A stretch of DNA of 64,000 nt. It comes from Bacillus thuringiensis. GTDB lineage: Bacteria; Bacillota; Bacilli; Bacillales; Bacillaceae_G. This document shows positions 40,378 through 49,975 of the stretch, one piece after another; position 1 is the first letter of the stretch, and each line of letters begins with the position of its first letter. The notes beneath the pieces were generated by a model. That model had not been told where the DNA came from and ran no database searches. It saw only the letters and a program-made list of their open reading frames with translations. The DNA is taken from contig NZ_CP012099.1 in NCBI RefSeq assembly GCF_001182785.1, positions 4,338,501 to 4,402,500 of the forward strand, in the 5' to 3' direction. The translations under genes were made by a program, and so were the position numbers.

Positions 40378-40629
40378 ATGGACGCTGTGAAAGTTAAAAA
40401 ATTATTATATGTTTTCATACACCTCGTAGGTCCACTTTCTTACTTCATTATTTCTACTGTTTGGGGCACTTTCTTCACTACTAAATCCACATTCGAAAAC
40501 ATATCTGATAGCCTTAGCGTTATGGCCATCTATTACGTGTTCATAAGTTTACTGTGGTTTTTCTATTTCGATCGATTAGACAAAGACATAAATAAGATTA
40601 CAAAAGAAATTAACGATAATATGATGTAA
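40378..40629 (+). CDS. Small membrane protein of unknown function
   Basis: An 83-residue protein with two hydrophobic helices, about residues 8-28 (LLYVFIHLVGPLSYFII) and 46-63 (LSVMAIYYVFISLLWFFYF), and a charged tail DRLDKDINKITKEINDN. Strong SD AAGGAGGG before ATG 40378. It stands alone with its own terminator. No family recognised. It follows a decayed coding remnant that may once have been in the same unit. Confidence 0.65.
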   Translation: MDAVKVKKLLYVFIHLVGPLSYFIISTVWGTFFTTKSTFENISDSLSVMAIYYVFISLLWFFYFDRLDKDINKITKEINDNMM

Positions 40630-40640
40630 CACATAACAAA

Positions 40641-40670
40641 GGAGAGCCCTTAAGACTCTCCTTTGTTATG
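40641..40670 (+). terminator. Terminator of the 83-residue membrane protein gene
   Basis: AAAGGAGAGCC / GACTCTCCTTT palindrome; also serves the opposing small gene. Confidence 0.8.
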
Positions 40671-40805
40671 TTAGCTTCGTTTCTGCTTCTTATTTGATGA
40701 AGGTACTTTATGTGAACCTGTTTCATGTGTCGTCGTTCCTTGTCCTTCTACTTCTGGAGAACCAAGGCTTGACCTTGAATGATCTTTTTTCACTTTTTTA
40801 CTCAT
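40671..40805 (-). CDS. Small YuzL-like protein
   Basis: A 44-residue open frame from ATG 40805 after AAGGGGTGA. It begins MSKKVKKDHSRSSLG, has EVEGQGTTTHETGSHKV in the middle and ends KKQKRS. It is highly basic with a conserved-looking GQGTT-ETGS core that I recall from YuzL-family proteins in Bacillus. No membrane segment; probably unstructured. Function unknown. Assignment to YuzL is tentative. Confidence 0.6.
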   Translation of the reverse strand: MSKKVKKDHSRSSLGSPEVEGQGTTTHETGSHKVPSSNKKQKRS

Positions 40806-40861
40806 TTATATTCACCCCTTCGCGTTACTTTTTGCTACGAGATAATAAACTATGCAAAATA

Positions 40862-40894
40862 AAAAGCGAGAGGAAACCCTCTCGCTTTTTCATA
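40862..40894 (-). terminator. asnS terminator
   Basis: AAAGCGAGAGG / CCTCTCGCTTTTT palindrome immediately after the asnS stop codon on the minus strand. Confidence 0.9.
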
Positions 40895-40896
40895 TC

Positions 40897-42288
40897 TTAA
40901 AACTCAGAAGAACCTGGAGTTCTTGGGAATGGAATTACGTCACGGATGTTAGCCATACCAGTGATGTACATTAGGAAGCGCTCGAAACCTAGACCGAATC
41001 CAGCGTGTTTTGTACCGCCGTATTTTCTAAGTTCTAAGTACCACCAGTAGTCCTCTTCGTTCATACCTAATTCTTTAATTCTGTCTACTAAAACGTCCAT
41101 TCTTTCTTCACGTTGACTTCCGCCGATTAATTCGCCGATGCCAGGAACTAGAAGGTCAGTAGCAGCTACTGTTTTTCCATCTTCATTCATACGCATGTAG
41201 AACGCTTTAATGTCTTTCGGGTAGTCAGTTACGAATACAGGGCGTTTGAAGATCTCTTCTGATAAGTATCTTTCATGCTCTGTTTGTAAGTCAATACCCC
41301 ATTCTACTGGGTATTTGAAGTCAGCACCTGATTCTTGAAGTACTTTAATTGCTTCTGTATATGTGATGCGACCGAAGTCAGAGTTAATCACGTTGTTCAT
41401 ACGCTCTAGAACTGTTTTATCAACGAAGCTGTTGAAGAAGTCCATTTCTTCTGGTGCATGCTCTAATACATATTTCATTGCATATTTCAGCATATCTTCT
41501 GTAAGATCCATTACATCGCCTAACTCAGCGAATGCAATCTCAGGCTCAACCATCCAGAACTCAGCAGCGTGGCGAGTTGTGTTTGAGTTTTCCGCACGGA
41601 ATGTAGGTCCGAATGTATATACATCACGGAATGCTAATGCATACGCTTCAGCGTTCAGCTGTCCACTTACTGTTAAGTTTGTTTCTTTACCGAAGAAGTC
41701 TTTTGATTCATCAACTTGTCCGTCTTCACCTTTTGGTACGTTGTTTAAATCTTGTGTTGTTACGCGGAACATTTCGCCAGCACCTTCTGTATCACTACCA
41801 GTGATGATTGGTGTGTGAACATGTACAAATCCACGCTCTTGGAAGAACTGGTGAATCGCAAATGCTGCGATAGAACGTACGCGGAACGTTGCAGAGAATG
41901 CATTTGTTCTTGGACGTAAGTGAGCGATTGTACGTAAGTATTCAAACGTATGACGCTTCTTTTGAAGTGGGTAATCAGAATCTGATAAGCCCTCGATATC
42001 AATTTTTTCTGCTTTAATTTCAAATGGTTGCTTCGCTCCAGGCGTTGCAATTACTTTACCTTCTACTTTCACTGAAGAGCTAAGTGGAAGCTTTGCAATT
42101 TCTTTAAAGTTCTCTAATTCTGTATCGAAAACGATTTGAACGCTTTTGAAGAAGCTACCGTCGTTTAATTCGATGAAACCAAATGCTTTTGAATCACGTA
42201 AGTTACGAATCCACCCTGATACTTGTACTGTTTGACCTGCATACTTTTCTGTATCTCTATACAGACTTTTTACTAATGTGTTTTCCAT
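40897..42288 (-). CDS. asnS: Asparaginyl-tRNA synthetase
   Basis: A class IIb enzyme of 463 residues charging tRNA-Asn. The N-terminal OB-fold ([24 protein letters not shown] split across 17-45) binds the anticodon. Motif 2 [16 protein letters not shown] is near 220 and motif 3 [13 protein letters not shown] near 435. ATG 42288 follows AAAGGAG at 8 bases; the 12 upstream in-frame codons lie in the leader. The gene is controlled by the T-box just upstream with Asn codon AAC as specifier. Confidence 0.97.
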   Translation of the reverse strand: MENTLVKSLYRDTEKYAGQTVQVSGWIRNLRDSKAFGFIELNDGSFFKSVQIVFDTELENFKEIAKLPLSSSVKVEGKVIATPGAKQPFEIKAEKIDIEGLSDSDYPLQKKRHTFEYLRTIAHLRPRTNAFSATFRVRSIAAFAIHQFFQERGFVHVHTPIITGSDTEGAGEMFRVTTQDLNNVPKGEDGQVDESKDFFGKETNLTVSGQLNAEAYALAFRDVYTFGPTFRAENSNTTRHAAEFWMVEPEIAFAELGDVMDLTEDMLKYAMKYVLEHAPEEMDFFNSFVDKTVLERMNNVINSDFGRITYTEAIKVLQESGADFKYPVEWGIDLQTEHERYLSEEIFKRPVFVTDYPKDIKAFYMRMNEDGKTVAATDLLVPGIGELIGGSQREERMDVLVDRIKELGMNEEDYWWYLELRKYGGTKHAGFGLGFERFLMYITGMANIRDVIPFPRTPGSSEF

Positions 42289-42325
42289 AGTGAAATTCTC
42301 CTTTGCTGATATATTTAAATACAAA

Positions 42326-42570
42326 AAAACCTTTCATCCATAAAGGGACGAAAGGTTAAACTTCGCGGTACCACCCAATTTGTCATAAAGACCAACTTTA
42401 ACTCGTATGTAATACATACTTCCCGGTTTGTAACAGGCCGGATTCCCGTCTAAGTCTACTCTTGAATACAAGATTCAATTTCGGTTAGCAACTCCAAGGT
42501 GTTCTTCACATATACCGCCTCATCAGGCTCTCACCGCCCCTGACTCGCTTTGGATTATAGTATATACTAC
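42326..42570 (-). promoter_or_regulatory. T-box riboswitch of asnS, specifier AAC (Asn)
   Basis: The T-box (GGGTGGTACCGCGAA type) is at 42363-42377. The specifier AAC at 42501-42503 precedes ACCT. A terminator stem (ACCTTTCGTCCC / GGATGAAAGG) with T-run is at 42326-42358. Stem I base begins near 42560. Confidence 0.92.
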
Positions 42571-42711
42571 TTTTCCTTATCATCGTCTTTCATTTTGTTA
42601 AACTAAAATTAATGTACTACATTCGAGAGAAAGATGCAAGATGCCAGAAAATATATAAGCGATTTTTGTAATATATCGACTTACCGACATCTGTCGACGA
42701 TTGTGCAATAA

Positions 42712-42742
42712 AAAAATTGCCGGAATGAATCCGGCAATTTTC
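42712..42742 (-). terminator. pheT terminator
   Basis: AATTGCCGGA / TCCGGCAATT palindrome with T6 after the pheT stop codon. Confidence 0.9.
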
Positions 42743-42745
42743 TAA

Positions 42746-45166
42746 TTACTTACGTAACTCCGCACCAAATTTCTCTTCTACCGTTGTTAATACACGGTTA
42801 TGCGCTTCTGTTACTTCTTCATCTGTTAACGTACGTTCTGCATCGAAGTAAGTCATAGAGAATGCAAGTGATTTCTTGCCTTCTTCCATTTTTTCACCTT
42901 CGTATAAGTCGAATAGTGTTACGTCTTTCAGAAGTTCTCCGCCAGCTTCAGAAATGACTTGCTTCATTTCACCAGCTTTTGTTTCTTTTGTTACCACAAC
43001 AGCCATGTCACGTGTCATAGATGGGAAACGCGGAATTGCTGAGTAGTAAGTTTCTTCAGCGTCTGCACCGAATACTTTTACAAGAGATAGTTCAAATACG
43101 AATGTATTTTTCACATCTAATTGTTTTTCTGCTTCTGGGTGCAATTGACCGATGAAACCAATTACTTCGCCATCTAATACGATATCAGCTGTACGGCCTG
43201 GATGCATACCTTCACGTTTTGCTGGTGCATATGTGATTTGGTTTGAAACGCCAAGTACGTCGAATAGTCCTTCTAGTACACCTTTCATAACGAAGAAGTC
43301 TACTACTTTCTTCTCACCTTGCCATGCATGGTGAAGAGCAAGACCTGTCATAACACCTGCAAGGTGTTGTTCTTCTTTCGGAAGTTCTCCTGCTTCTGTT
43401 GGTAAGAAGATAGAACCTACTTCGTATAAAGCAACGCTGTCGTTTTTACGAGCAACATTGTATGAAACTGCTTCTAGCAATTGTGGCACTAAGCTTAAAC
43501 GAAGTTGGCTACGCTCTTCGCTCATTGGAAGCGCAAGGTTTACAGGTGCTTTTTCGTTTGGCTCAACCATGTATTGTTTCGCTTTGTCAGCGCTTGTTAA
43601 TGAATACGTAATTGCTTCATATAAACCAGCACCCTCTAAGAAGCGACGTACTTTACGACGTTTCGTTTGTGCTGATGTTAATTTACCACGAGTCATCGTT
43701 CCAGAAGGTAATGTAACTGGAATGTGGTCATAACCGTATAGACGGCCCACTTCTTCTACTAAGTCTTCTGAAATTGTAATATCAGGACGACGTGCTGGTA
43801 CATTTACATGGAATGTTCCTTCTACTTCTGTGAATGGGAATTTCAAGTTTGTGAACATTGTACCCATTTCACTCGCAGAAATGTTTGTACCTAATACACG
43901 GTTTACTTTTTCAGCAGTAACAGATACTGTACGCTCTTGTACTTGTAAGTTGTCAGATTCTACTACACCTTCAAGTGCTTCTCCGCCAGCGTATTTCGCC
44001 ATTAAAGCAGCTGCGTGTTGAATTGCTTCAAATGTACGTGTTGGGTCGATTCCTTTTTCGAAACGTGCACTTGATTCACTACGAAGACCTAAGTCTTTTG
44101 ATGTGCGACGCACTGTTTGACCTGCAAAGTATGCAGACTCAATTAGAACGTTTACTGTCTCATTTGTAACTTCAGAATCCGCTCCGCCCATTACACCAGC
44201 AACAGCTAAAGCTTTTGTTCCGTTTGTAATTACAAGGTGGTGGCTTTGTAATGTACGCTCTTGATCATCTAAAGTTTCAATTTTTTCGCCTTCTTTTGCA
44301 AGACGAACAACGATTTCTTTTGAACCTAATTTATCGTAATCGAATGCATGTAACGGTTGACCGTATTCCATTAAAATGTAGTTTGTAATATCAACTACGT
44401 TGCTAATTGGACGAATGCCAGCTGCCATAAGACGAGTTTGCATCCACATTGGTGATGGACCAATCTTTACGTTTTTAACCATTTTTGCAATGTATAATGG
44501 GTTTTCTTCTTTCGCTTCTACACTTACAGAAATATAATCAGAAGTTTTTTCTGCTGTTTCTTGTAATTCGATAGCTGGAAGTTTTACTTCGCGACCGTAA
44601 ATAGCAGCCACTTCATATGCAACACCTAACATGTTTAAGCAATCTGCACGGTTTGGTGTTAAACCAAGCTCAAGTACTTCATCGTGTAAGTTTAAAATTT
44701 CAAGTGCATCCGCACCAACTTCAGCGTCACTTGGGAAGATGAAGATACCATCTGCATAGTCTTTTGAAACTAACTTTCCATCAATGCCAAGCTCTTGAAG
44801 AGCACAAACCATACCGTGAGAAGCTTCACCACGTAGTTTTGCTTTTTTAATTTTGAAGTTACCAGGAAGTACAGCACCAACTTTTGCAACTGGTACTTTT
44901 AAACCTTTTGCAATATTAGCAGCTCCACAAATAATTTGAACTGGTTCTTCTTCACCGATATCGATTAAGCATTTGCTTAATTTATCAGCTTCTGGGTGTT
45001 TTTCACATTCTAATACGTGACCAACTACAACACCTTTTACACCTTTATTTAATACTTCAACGCCTTCTACTTCAATACCACTTTTCGTGATTTTGTCTGC
45101 TAGTTCTTGTGCTGTTACATCTTTAATATCTACATACTCTTGTAACCAACGATATGATACGAACAT
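42746..45166 (-). CDS. pheT: Phenylalanyl-tRNA synthetase, beta subunit
   Basis: An 806-residue beta chain of the (alpha-beta)2 PheRS. An N-terminal tRNA-binding OB domain lies at 40-150 ([19 protein letters not shown], then CGAANI). Domain B3/B4 with editing site is near 200-375 and B5 near 400-480. The catalytic-like core follows, and the FDX-ACB anticodon domain ends it ([14 protein letters not shown]). It is 18 bases downstream of pheS. Confidence 0.97.
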   Translation of the reverse strand: MFVSYRWLQEYVDIKDVTAQELADKITKSGIEVEGVEVLNKGVKGVVVGHVLECEKHPEADKLSKCLIDIGEEEPVQIICGAANIAKGLKVPVAKVGAVLPGNFKIKKAKLRGEASHGMVCALQELGIDGKLVSKDYADGIFIFPSDAEVGADALEILNLHDEVLELGLTPNRADCLNMLGVAYEVAAIYGREVKLPAIELQETAEKTSDYISVSVEAKEENPLYIAKMVKNVKIGPSPMWMQTRLMAAGIRPISNVVDITNYILMEYGQPLHAFDYDKLGSKEIVVRLAKEGEKIETLDDQERTLQSHHLVITNGTKALAVAGVMGGADSEVTNETVNVLIESAYFAGQTVRRTSKDLGLRSESSARFEKGIDPTRTFEAIQHAAALMAKYAGGEALEGVVESDNLQVQERTVSVTAEKVNRVLGTNISASEMGTMFTNLKFPFTEVEGTFHVNVPARRPDITISEDLVEEVGRLYGYDHIPVTLPSGTMTRGKLTSAQTKRRKVRRFLEGAGLYEAITYSLTSADKAKQYMVEPNEKAPVNLALPMSEERSQLRLSLVPQLLEAVSYNVARKNDSVALYEVGSIFLPTEAGELPKEEQHLAGVMTGLALHHAWQGEKKVVDFFVMKGVLEGLFDVLGVSNQITYAPAKREGMHPGRTADIVLDGEVIGFIGQLHPEAEKQLDVKNTFVFELSLVKVFGADAEETYYSAIPRFPSMTRDMAVVVTKETKAGEMKQVISEAGGELLKDVTLFDLYEGEKMEEGKKSLAFSMTYFDAERTLTDEEVTEAHNRVLTTVEEKFGAELRK

Positions 45167-45184
45167 ATTTATCCTCTCCTTCCC

Positions 45185-46219
45185 TTACGCTCGTTTGAAT
45201 TGTTGTAAGAAACGTACATCATTTGTATAGAAATGACGAATGTCATCTACGCCGTATTTCAACATTGCGATACGCTCTGCGCCCATACCGAATGCGAAAC
45301 CTTGATATTCTTTTGAATCATAACCAGCCATTTCAAGTACGTTCGGGTGAACCATACCTGCGCCTAGAATTTCAATCCAGCCAGTTCCTTTACAAGTGCC
45401 GCAACCTTTACCGTGACACATCATACAAGAAATATCCATCTCTACAGATGGCTCTGTGAATGGGAAGAAACTTGGACGAAGACGGATTTCACGATCTTCA
45501 CCGAACATCTTTTTCACGAATACTTGCAGTGTACCTTTTAAGTCACTCATACGAATGTTTTTATCAATTACAAGACCTTCAATTTGCATGAACTGATGTG
45601 AATGCGTCGCATCATCATCATCGCGGCGATACACTTTACCAGGACAGATAATTTTGATTGGGCCTTTTTCTTTATTATTTTCCATCGTACGTGCTTGCAC
45701 AGAAGATGTATGTGTACGTAGTAACGTTTCTTCTGTAATGTAGAATGTATCTTGCATGTCACGTGCTGGGTGATCTTTCGGTAAGTTTAGTGCTTCGAAG
45801 TTGTAGTAGTCTTTTTCTACTTCTGTTCCTTCAGCTACTTCATAACCCATACCGATGAATACATCTTCAATTTGTTCAACAACAGCTGTTAACGGATGGT
45901 GACAACCTGTTTCAACAGGACGACCTGGTAGTGTAACATCAATTGTTTCCGTAGCTAATTTCGCTTCAATTACTGCTTTTTCTAAGTTACCAATTTTGTC
46001 TTCTAGACGCGTTTGAATTGCTTCACGTACTTCATTTACTAATGCTCCCATACGTGGACGCTCTTCTGCTGATAATTTTCCCATGCCGCGTAATACTTCT
46101 GTAATTGGACCTTTTTTTCCTAAATACGCTACGCGTACGTCGTTTAAGCCCTTTAGCTCTTTCGCTTCTTCAATAAGCTCTAACGCTTTTTGCTTTAGCT
46201 CTTTTAAACGTGCTTCCAT
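45185..46219 (-). CDS. pheS: Phenylalanyl-tRNA synthetase, alpha subunit
   Basis: A 344-residue catalytic chain. A coiled-coil N terminus (1-85) grips tRNA. Class II motif 2 is [19 protein letters not shown] near 202-220; the Cys-rich insert [17 protein letters not shown] lies near 270. The Phe pocket and motif 3 [14 protein letters not shown] are near 308. SD GGAGGG precedes ATG 46219. The operon pheST is governed by a T-box. Confidence 0.97.
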   Translation of the reverse strand: MEARLKELKQKALELIEEAKELKGLNDVRVAYLGKKGPITEVLRGMGKLSAEERPRMGALVNEVREAIQTRLEDKIGNLEKAVIEAKLATETIDVTLPGRPVETGCHHPLTAVVEQIEDVFIGMGYEVAEGTEVEKDYYNFEALNLPKDHPARDMQDTFYITEETLLRTHTSSVQARTMENNKEKGPIKIICPGKVYRRDDDDATHSHQFMQIEGLVIDKNIRMSDLKGTLQVFVKKMFGEDREIRLRPSFFPFTEPSVEMDISCMMCHGKGCGTCKGTGWIEILGAGMVHPNVLEMAGYDSKEYQGFAFGMGAERIAMLKYGVDDIRHFYTNDVRFLQQFKRA

Positions 46220-46247
46220 TTTGGAACCCTCCTAATTTTAAAAATAA

Positions 46248-46485
46248 AAAAACCTCGCTCCCAAAAAGGGACGAGGTAAATTCGCGGTACCACCCTAAAT
46301 TGACAGAACAAGTCTGCCCACTCATTAGTTATAACGATCAATTCTGACCGGAACGCCTTTACATATATATGGTCCTGGCGTCAACTCCAGAGGTGAATTC
46401 ACTTCCGTCTACCATAAGAATGCTTTCAGTCTAAGGCATTCTCTCCCTATATGGCGATTTTGTAAGTTACTCTTCTCTATCAACG
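46248..46485 (-). promoter_or_regulatory. T-box riboswitch of pheST, specifier TTC (Phe)
   Basis: T-box at 46282-46296 (GGGTGGTACCGCGAA type). Specifier TTC at 46395-46397, read as GTGAA-TTC-ACCT. Terminator ACCTCGTCCC / GGGAGCGAGGT with T7 at 46248-46277. Confidence 0.93.
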
Positions 46486-46540
46486 TTTTTCGTTATTTAA
46501 CTTTTAATATAATATACTTCAACTTATTATAAGAAGTTTT

Positions 46541-47305
46541 TTATTTGTTCGCAACTGGGCTTTGCAAATAATACGTTAAAATCCCTGCTGCAACCGCAAC
46601 ATTTAATGATTCTGCCCCACCGTAAATCGGAATATACAAGTTTTGATCCGTTTTTGCAAGAATTTCTTGGCGTACGCCATTTCCTTCATTTCCAACAATT
46701 AATGCAAAACTTCCGGCCGGAGTTACTTCACCATACGGAACTCCATTTTCAAGAGCTGTTCCATATACAGGAACGTTATTTTCTTTTAACTTGTCTACCC
46801 ATTCTTCTAAGTCCCCTTTTACAATTGGTAAGTGGAAAATAGAACCTTGTGTAGAGCGGAGTACTTTACTATTGTAAACATCAACACAACCTTCTCCAAG
46901 CACAACGGCGTGAATACCAGCTGCATCAGCTGTACGAATAATTGTTCCTAAATTACCTGGGTCTTGCAGGCCATCTAATAAAAGGAATTTCCCATCAGTA
47001 AGAGCTACTTTTTTCTCATGCTTCTCACAAACAGCAAATACACCTTGTGTCGTTTCTGTTTCACGAAGTACTTTTACAATCGCCTCAGGTACGATATACA
47101 TTTCCACATCATTAACTGTCCAATCTTTCGGAAGGTCTGTCTGATCTGAAACGATAAGTTCTGTTACAATTCCTGCCTTCAAAGCTTCCTCGACTAAGTG
47201 GAATCCTTCTACAAAAAATAAACCTTTTTTATCGCGTTCTTTTTTCGTTTGCAGCTTTTTCCACTGCTTTACACGCGGATTTTGTACTGAATCAATGTTT
47301 TTCAT
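46541..47305 (-). CDS. TrmH/SpoU family RNA 2'-O-methyltransferase
   Basis: A 254-residue SPOUT enzyme (YsgA-like). A substrate-binding N domain (about 1-95; SVQNPRVKQWKKL, FVEGFHLVEEAL) precedes the knotted SAM domain with LLLDGLQDPGNLGTIIRTADAAG in two parts, VVLGEGCVDVYNSKVLRSTQGS and NEGNGV, then IPIYGGAESLNVAVAAGI. It probably methylates a ribose of rRNA; site unknown. ATG 47305 follows GAGAGGG. Divergent from sspI. Confidence 0.9.
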   Translation of the reverse strand: MKNIDSVQNPRVKQWKKLQTKKERDKKGLFFVEGFHLVEEALKAGIVTELIVSDQTDLPKDWTVNDVEMYIVPEAIVKVLRETETTQGVFAVCEKHEKKVALTDGKFLLLDGLQDPGNLGTIIRTADAAGIHAVVLGEGCVDVYNSKVLRSTQGSIFHLPIVKGDLEEWVDKLKENNVPVYGTALENGVPYGEVTPAGSFALIVGNEGNGVRQEILAKTDQNLYIPIYGGAESLNVAVAAGILTYYLQSPVANK

Positions 47306-47420
47306 AATATGTATTTCCCTCTCTTCTTGTCTTATCATTATAGCCTATTTTTCATACATATTTACATAAAAAAGAACAAAAACTAACGTCAGTTTCAATT
47401 CTGAAGAAGAGGTGAAAGCA

Positions 47421-47630
47421 ATGAGTTTTAATTTACGCGGTGCCGTATTAGCGAATGTATCTGGTAATTCACAAGATCAATTACAAGAAACAATTGTCGA
47501 TGCAATTCAAAGCGGTGAAGAAAAAATGCTTCCAGGTCTTGGCGTTTTATTTGAAGTTATTTGGAAAAACGCTGATGAAAATGAAAAGCACGAAATGTTA
47601 GAAACACTAGAGCAAGGATTAAAAAAATAA
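47421..47630 (+). CDS. sspI: Small acid-soluble spore protein I
   Basis: A 69-residue minor spore protein: [15 protein letters not shown], then [23 protein letters not shown] and [16 protein letters not shown]. SspI is made in the forespore and found in dormant spores. ATG 47421 follows GAGGTG. Located next to the TrmH-type gene and pheST as in B. subtilis. It is monocistronic with a terminator at 47640. Confidence 0.95.
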   Translation: MSFNLRGAVLANVSGNSQDQLQETIVDAIQSGEEKMLPGLGVLFEVIWKNADENEKHEMLETLEQGLKK

Positions 47631-47639
47631 GCAATTTGA

Positions 47640-47675
47640 AAATCACCTTCGCATAAGCAAAGGTGATTTTTTTTA
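47640..47675 (+). terminator. Terminator of sspI
   Basis: AATCACCTT / AAGGTGATT with T-run after the stop codon. Confidence 0.88.
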
Positions 47676-47806
47676 CGGAAAAATTTTTCTTCTCCTAAAC
47701 ATTTCTACTTTACTAACGAACTATGATGGAGTACAATGTTCAAAATACATTTAAACCGATCGATTTTTCTTCGTATACATCATTAGATAAAAGGAGTGAA
47801 TGTTTT

Positions 47807-48364
47807 ATGCACCGTATTACGCTTGAACAAGTTTTTAAACATCACATTACACAAAAATACGTAAACCGTTCTGGAATGGTCCACGCGATCGCTGTCGCTT
47901 ACCATGCGTTTCACCTAGCCAAAAAGCATCACGCCTCAGTCGATGCTGCGACAAAGGCCGGTTTCCTTCATGATATCGGACATCATACGTGGTACACAGG
48001 CGGCGAATGGGACTATGACTTATATAAAAAGAATGATATCCATGCAATTAAAGGCGCAGAAAGAGCACATAAATTGCTTATTAGATTGGGAGAGCATCCA
48101 AAACTAGCAAAAGAAATTTCTATCGCAATCCTTCTGCATACAGATTCTTTCTTAGTGGAACAAGAAATTGAAAGAACATCTCTTCAAAGCATTATTAAAT
48201 GGGCAGACGAAGCAGATGAAGAACCAGGCGGAGCTCATCATTATAGAACGATTTCTTATGAAAAAGCACTTAAAGCTATTCAGCAATTAGATCGATTGGT
48301 AGAGCGTGAATTGCAAATAGAGCAAGCCAAATTGAATAACAAGGCAGAACATAGTTATCAATGA
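47807..48364 (+). CDS. HD-domain hydrolase
   Basis: A 185-residue protein with an HD metal-dependent phosphohydrolase domain. The His-Asp pair is in AGFLHDIGHHTWY (near residues 47-59), with a first His at MVHAIAVAYHAFH and Asp in KWADEADEE. Substrate unknown; family members cleave nucleotides or cyclic dinucleotides. ATG 47807 follows AAAAGGAGTG. The 28-codon upstream extension from 47723 lacks a good SD and is not used. Confidence 0.8.
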   Translation: MHRITLEQVFKHHITQKYVNRSGMVHAIAVAYHAFHLAKKHHASVDAATKAGFLHDIGHHTWYTGGEWDYDLYKKNDIHAIKGAERAHKLLIRLGEHPKLAKEISIAILLHTDSFLVEQEIERTSLQSIIKWADEADEEPGGAHHYRTISYEKALKAIQQLDRLVERELQIEQAKLNNKAEHSYQ

Positions 48365-48365
48365 G

Positions 48366-48400
48366 AAAGAGGCATCACTACAGGGTGATACCTCTTTTAT
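48366..48400 (+). terminator. Terminator of the HD hydrolase gene
   Basis: AAAGAGGCATCACT / GGGTGATACCTCTTT hairpin with T-rich tail. Confidence 0.8.
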
Positions 48401-48420
48401 TATTTTATGGAAAATAAACC

Positions 48421-48575
48421 TTTATCCCGCATTAACGGGCAGTAAGACCCCCACCTCGAAATTCAGCAAAGACGAGGAAGTTAGGTGGGGAATCAACTGC
48501 CCGTAAAAGCCCGATTGGTGAGGGCTGATAATCAGTGGGGGATGAACCTCCCCAATGATTAAAGTTTCACTTTAT
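48421..48575 (+). repeat. bcr1-type repeat (copy 2)
   Basis: A 155-bp element with TTTAT at each end (48421-48425 and 48571-48575). Opposite in orientation to copy 1 at 13195-13351. Internal hairpin arms include CCCCCACCT / AGGTGGGG and ATCAGTGGGG / CCTCCCCAATGAT. Matches the bcr1 family of the B. cereus group by size, ends and target site. Confidence 0.88.
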
Positions 48576-48654
48576 ATGTAATATTTAAATGTTACATTCA
48601 AAAACAAATTACTTTATAATTAAATATATAAATATAAAAGAGGTGATTTTACAA

Positions 48655-49368
48655 ATGCAACCCGCTACACAGCTTTCTAATGAACAGAAATACTCTATGT
48701 CATGGGGACAATTTATTAGCTCCGTTTTATTCGCTTTTTTCGGAACCGGACTTATTACTGTGTTCCTCGCAATGCCATTAACAATTTATACAGCAGGTCT
48801 TACAGATAAAAAACAAGTTGCCCTATATGAATCTATTGCAAATACTGCAAGTACCGTATTACAACTAGCTGTATTGTTATTCTTCATTTTTAAATTCGAA
48901 CCCGCAAAAAAATTACTACTAAAATCTTTTAACTTTAAAACACTGAAAGAATGGCGCACATACGTATACTTACTTCTTTTCTTCGTTATCAACATCATAC
49001 TCAATTACATCTTGTTAAATTATGTGTTCCAAGACGCAACAAAGCAGCAATCTTCCGCACTAAGCTTAGACGTCTTTAAGCAATATCAAATATTATTACT
49101 TCTCAGCTTTGCAATACTCACACCCATTTTTGAAGAACTTATTTTCCGTGGTTTTATACTTCGCTTCTTCTCAGAACGCTTTCCATTTTGGATTGCAGCC
49201 ATCGTAACAAGTTTCTTCTTCGGTATCGCTCATACATACTCACTTGGGGTAATGGTAATTACTTTCTTTATGGGATTATTAATGGCCATTTTATGTAAAA
49301 AAACAAAGTCCATTATTCCAGCTATGTTATTTCATATTATGAATAACATGTTGGCATTCTTGAGTTGA
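48655..49368 (+). CDS. CPBP (CAAX-type) intramembrane metalloprotease
   Basis: A 237-residue membrane protein with about seven helices. ABI/CPBP motifs: EELIFRGF (Glu-Glu-x3-Arg) near 157-164, FFFGIAH near 189-195 and HIMNN near 228-232. Such proteins act in bacteriocin immunity or in protein processing. ATG 48655 follows AAAGAGGTG; the longer frame from 48589 is not used. It lies alone behind the bcr1 repeat. Confidence 0.88.
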   Translation: MQPATQLSNEQKYSMSWGQFISSVLFAFFGTGLITVFLAMPLTIYTAGLTDKKQVALYESIANTASTVLQLAVLLFFIFKFEPAKKLLLKSFNFKTLKEWRTYVYLLLFFVINIILNYILLNYVFQDATKQQSSALSLDVFKQYQILLLLSFAILTPIFEELIFRGFILRFFSERFPFWIAAIVTSFFFGIAHTYSLGVMVITFFMGLLMAILCKKTKSIIPAMLFHIMNNMLAFLS

Positions 49369-49400
49369 AAAGAGGTATCATCGCGATACCTCTTTTTACT
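49366..49400 (+). terminator. Terminator of the CPBP protease gene
   Basis: AAAAGAGGTATC / GATACCTCTTTTT hairpin just after the stop codon. Confidence 0.88.
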
Positions 49401-49554
49401 CTTTTCTCATAACTTCAAACTCTTCTGCGGTTAGCGTTTTTGATAATCCATATCGTTATTACCCATTTCCTTCAATTTATATATATCCATTAATAATATC
49501 CAAAATAAACCTTACGTAGTAAAATATAGCTTATTACATAAAAGGAGATTATAT

Positions 49555-49926
49555 ATGTTTAGCTTCCTTTGGATTGTTTATATGCCCCTTCTTGTTTTAT
49601 GCGGATTTTTCGGTGGTATTTTTTTAATTATTACTAGTATTAAACATCGGAAATTATTTATTGGTTTAATGGGGGTACTTAGCTTTTCCTTTGTAACGCT
49701 ACCTTTTGTTTTTTGGAGCATGGGGGTGAATAGCGAGACAATCCTCCCTATTTCAACTACTTTATATTGGATATTGTTTTCTTTAACTGGATTATCGGCA
49801 GGAGTAAGTGGATTACAAGCAAAAATTAAAAGTATACGCAACATAGGATTTATTATTTTTATTGCGGGACTACTGGGGGTTATTTTCTGGGAACTCATGT
49901 CTGCAGGTGATTCATTCTACATCTAA
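49555..49926 (+). CDS. Small four-helix membrane protein, unknown function
   Basis: A 123-residue hydrophobic protein with about four membrane helices: FLWIVYMPLLVLCGFFG, LIGLMGVLSFSFVTLPFVF, STTLYWILFSLTGLSAGVSG and NIGFIIFIAGLLGVIFW. SD AAAGGAG precedes ATG 49555. No motif or family recognised. It is convergent with the efflux pump genes. Confidence 0.65.
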   Translation: MFSFLWIVYMPLLVLCGFFGGIFLIITSIKHRKLFIGLMGVLSFSFVTLPFVFWSMGVNSETILPISTTLYWILFSLTGLSAGVSGLQAKIKSIRNIGFIIFIAGLLGVIFWELMSAGDSFYI

Positions 49927-49939
49927 TTGAATCCTTTTA

Positions 49940-49975
49940 TAGGAAAACAAAAAGCAGGGAAATTAATTCCCTGCT
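49940..49975 (-). terminator. Terminator of the efflux operon
   Basis: AAAGCAGGGAATTA / TTTCCCTGCTTT hairpin plus T-run on the minus strand, starting inside the last codons of the MFS gene. Confidence 0.85.

Noticed and set aside
47723..47806. Longer start for the HD protein
   Set aside because: No SD before 47723. AAAAGGAGTG lies right before ATG 47807.
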